From assembly GCA_003164475.1 (NCBI GenBank), contig PLTL01000170.1:1-7124 (forward strand): a DNA stretch of 7,124 nt. Direction: 5' to 3'. Position numbers and translations under genes: made by a program. The DNA comes from Candidatus Dormiibacterota bacterium (GTDB lineage: Bacteria; Chloroflexota; Dormibacteria; UBA8260; Bog-877). Positions 5,997 to 7,124 of this stretch are shown piece after piece (positions within the stretch are counted from its first letter, which is position 1; every line of letters begins with the position of its first letter). The notes beneath the pieces were generated by a model that saw only the letters and a list, made by a program, of their open reading frames with translations, was not told where the DNA came from and searched no databases.

Positions 5997-7108
5997 GCCG
6001 TGGCGACTGCCAGGATCTCCTGACCCACGCGGAGATCATGGCGGAGACGGATCGCCAGTCCGGCCTGGAGGATCTCGGCGACGGCCCGCTCCGACCCTCT
6101 TGCGATCAGCCCGTCCGGCGCGCCGCCCCGCCGCAGTGCCCGGCTCCCAGTCGCCGCGTAGGCAGCGCCACGAGGTGTGGTCGTGAGAAGCCCGGCGGTC
6201 AGGCCGGCGCTCTGCAGAGTGCTGACCAGACCGGAAACGCTGTAGATCCTCAGATGGCGAGGCGGCTCGAGCCCGCGCCAGTGCTCCCGGTAGCGAAGGT
6301 GCAGCGCGCTCCCGGCATTGGGAGTGGTGATCAACACCCGCCCACCGACGGCCAGGATCCTCCTGCATTCCTGGAGCAGCCGCTGAGGGTCATGGACATG
6401 CTCGATGACGTGGTTCATGACGATCAGGTCAAACTTCCCACTGGGGTACCCCTGATCCTCCAGCTCACCGACCTCGGCTCGGATCCCGCGCCGCCGGGCG
6501 GCTGCCACGGCGGCCGGGTCAGGGTCTATGCCCGCCGCGTCCCAACCCAGCGACCGAGCAAATGCGACGGCTGATCCACCTCCGCATCCAACGTCGAGCA
6601 TGGTCACCGGGCTTCCAGCGTGCATGAGGGCCACCGCAACGTCGGCTTCCGCGCGCTGACCGGCCCAGACGTGGATCGGCAGGGCGAGCAGCATCCGCAC
6701 CGGCGCGGCCACGTGGGTTGTCGAGTACCCGTATCTCTCGTCCACGTAAGCGGACCGGAGCAGGGGCATCAGACGGTGTGCGAAACGTCGGGCCGAGGCG
6801 TCGACATCTCCATCGTGGGTGTGGTATCGCCGATAGGCGAGATGGATGTCCTCGGCTACCGGTTGCGGGTCGAGCCAAAGCGTTCTGCAACGGGCACAGC
6901 GCCGAAAGGACCAGCTGCCCTGGGTGGCATAGAGACCGTCAAGCAGACCCGAGTACGCGACAGGTCCAGAGCTTGCGCAGGCAGGACAGCGGGGCACCGA
7001 GGCCGTGCGCATTCCGCCGGGGCTGCCCGACGGCTCGCCGGAGCGGGCGGAACGGAACCTCGCCGCGCTGGCACCGTGAGCAGGCGCGCCGCTGAACCAA
7101 GCGACCAT
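5993..7108 (-). CDS. Zinc-ribbon class I SAM-dependent methyltransferase
   Basis: This protein, up to 371 residues, probably methylates a sugar of the glycan (O-methylation is likeliest). A zinc ribbon comes first: C41PAC44 and C71ARC74, followed by LWLDPQP and a Tyr-rich AYRRY (91-95), as in the 'CP.Cgs...C..Cg.v..nP.p....Y' methyltransferases common in polysaccharide clusters. The Rossmann domain carries motif I LDVGCGGGSAVAFA (171-184), the acidic SAM-ribose residue in GIDPD (193-197), FDLIVMNHVIEHVHDP (226-241) and GGRVLITTPN (255-264). EPPRHLRIYS (281-290) matches the family's 'pprHl..fs' segment. The C-terminus is short, without the extra domain of NovU/TylC3-type C-methyltransferases. 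The start is uncertain. ATG 7108 has no good ribosome site, the frame is open to the window edge, and the first 32 residues are Ala/Ser/Gly-rich, so Met33 (7012), which gives 339 residues, may be the true start. Its stop overlaps the next gene as ATGA. Confidence 0.88.
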   Translation of the reverse strand: MVAWFSGAPAHGASAARFRSARSGEPSGSPGGMRTASVPRCPACASSGPVAYSGLLDGLYATQGSWSFRRCARCRTLWLDPQPVAEDIHLAYRRYHTHDGDVDASARRFAHRLMPLLRSAYVDERYGYSTTHVAAPVRMLLALPIHVWAGQRAEADVAVALMHAGSPVTMLDVGCGGGSAVAFARSLGWDAAGIDPDPAAVAAARRRGIRAEVGELEDQGYPSGKFDLIVMNHVIEHVHDPQRLLQECRRILAVGGRVLITTPNAGSALHLRYREHWRGLEPPRHLRIYSVSGLVSTLQSAGLTAGLLTTTPRGAAYAATGSRALRRGGAPDGLIARGSERAVAEILQAGLAIRLRHDLRVGQEILAVATA

Positions 7109-7124
7109 CGTTATCGCCCGCTGA

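Noticed and set aside
1..7124. CRISPR arrays, tRNA genes, insertion sequences or attachment sites
   Set aside because: No spaced direct repeats, cloverleaf-like segments, transposase frames or terminal inverted repeats were seen, and nearly every base is within the five coding regions.
7109..7124. End of an upstream minus-strand gene (TAA at 7111-7113)
   Set aside because: Only a few codons would be visible, and the methyltransferase frame is itself open through this stretch, so it cannot be supported as a feature.

Overview
The window is GC-rich (roughly two thirds G+C by eye). Nearly all of it is one tightly packed minus-strand gene run for a cell-surface polysaccharide or glycolipid. The GC content, codon use and gene style fit a high-GC bacterium, perhaps an actinobacterium-like lineage or an uncultivated relative. 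There is no ribosomal RNA, phylogenetic marker or mobile element, so this placement is only a guess.

In transcription order (right to left) the genes are: (1) a class I SAM-dependent methyltransferase with an N-terminal CxxC/CxxC zinc ribbon (7108-5993); (2) a short GT2 glycosyltransferase of the rhamnosyltransferase type (5996-5091); (3) a large two-domain protein joining a GT4/GT1-type glycosyltransferase to a MOP-superfamily (Wzx-like) flippase (5094-2404); (4) a second GT2 glycosyltransferase resembling WaaE (2407-1490); (5) a multi-pass GT-C (GT39/PMT_2-like) membrane glycosyltransferase (1470-94). Genes 1/2, 2/3 and 3/4 overlap by four bases (ATGA, ATGA, GTGA). Genes 4/5 are 17-19 bases apart with a clear GGAGG ribosome binding site. 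This layout indicates one mRNA with translational coupling. No promoter is visible, so transcription probably starts to the right of the window.

A coherent job can be inferred. The cytoplasmic GT2 and GT4 enzymes build a lipid-linked glycan, the methyltransferase probably methylates a sugar, the Wzx-like domain flips the lipid-linked unit across the membrane, and the GT-C enzyme adds a sugar from a polyprenyl-phosphate donor on the outer face. No initiating phosphoglycosyltransferase, polymerase (Wzy) or chain-length regulator lies in the window.

At the far left, the last 21 codons of an unidentified plus-strand gene end at 68. That gene converges on the operon across a 25-base gap containing a GC-rich hairpin.

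The most unusual point is the GT4-flippase fusion. A cryptic GTGA sits exactly where two separate genes would be expected to overlap, so either a recent fusion or a single-base frameshift/assembly error in the linker is possible.
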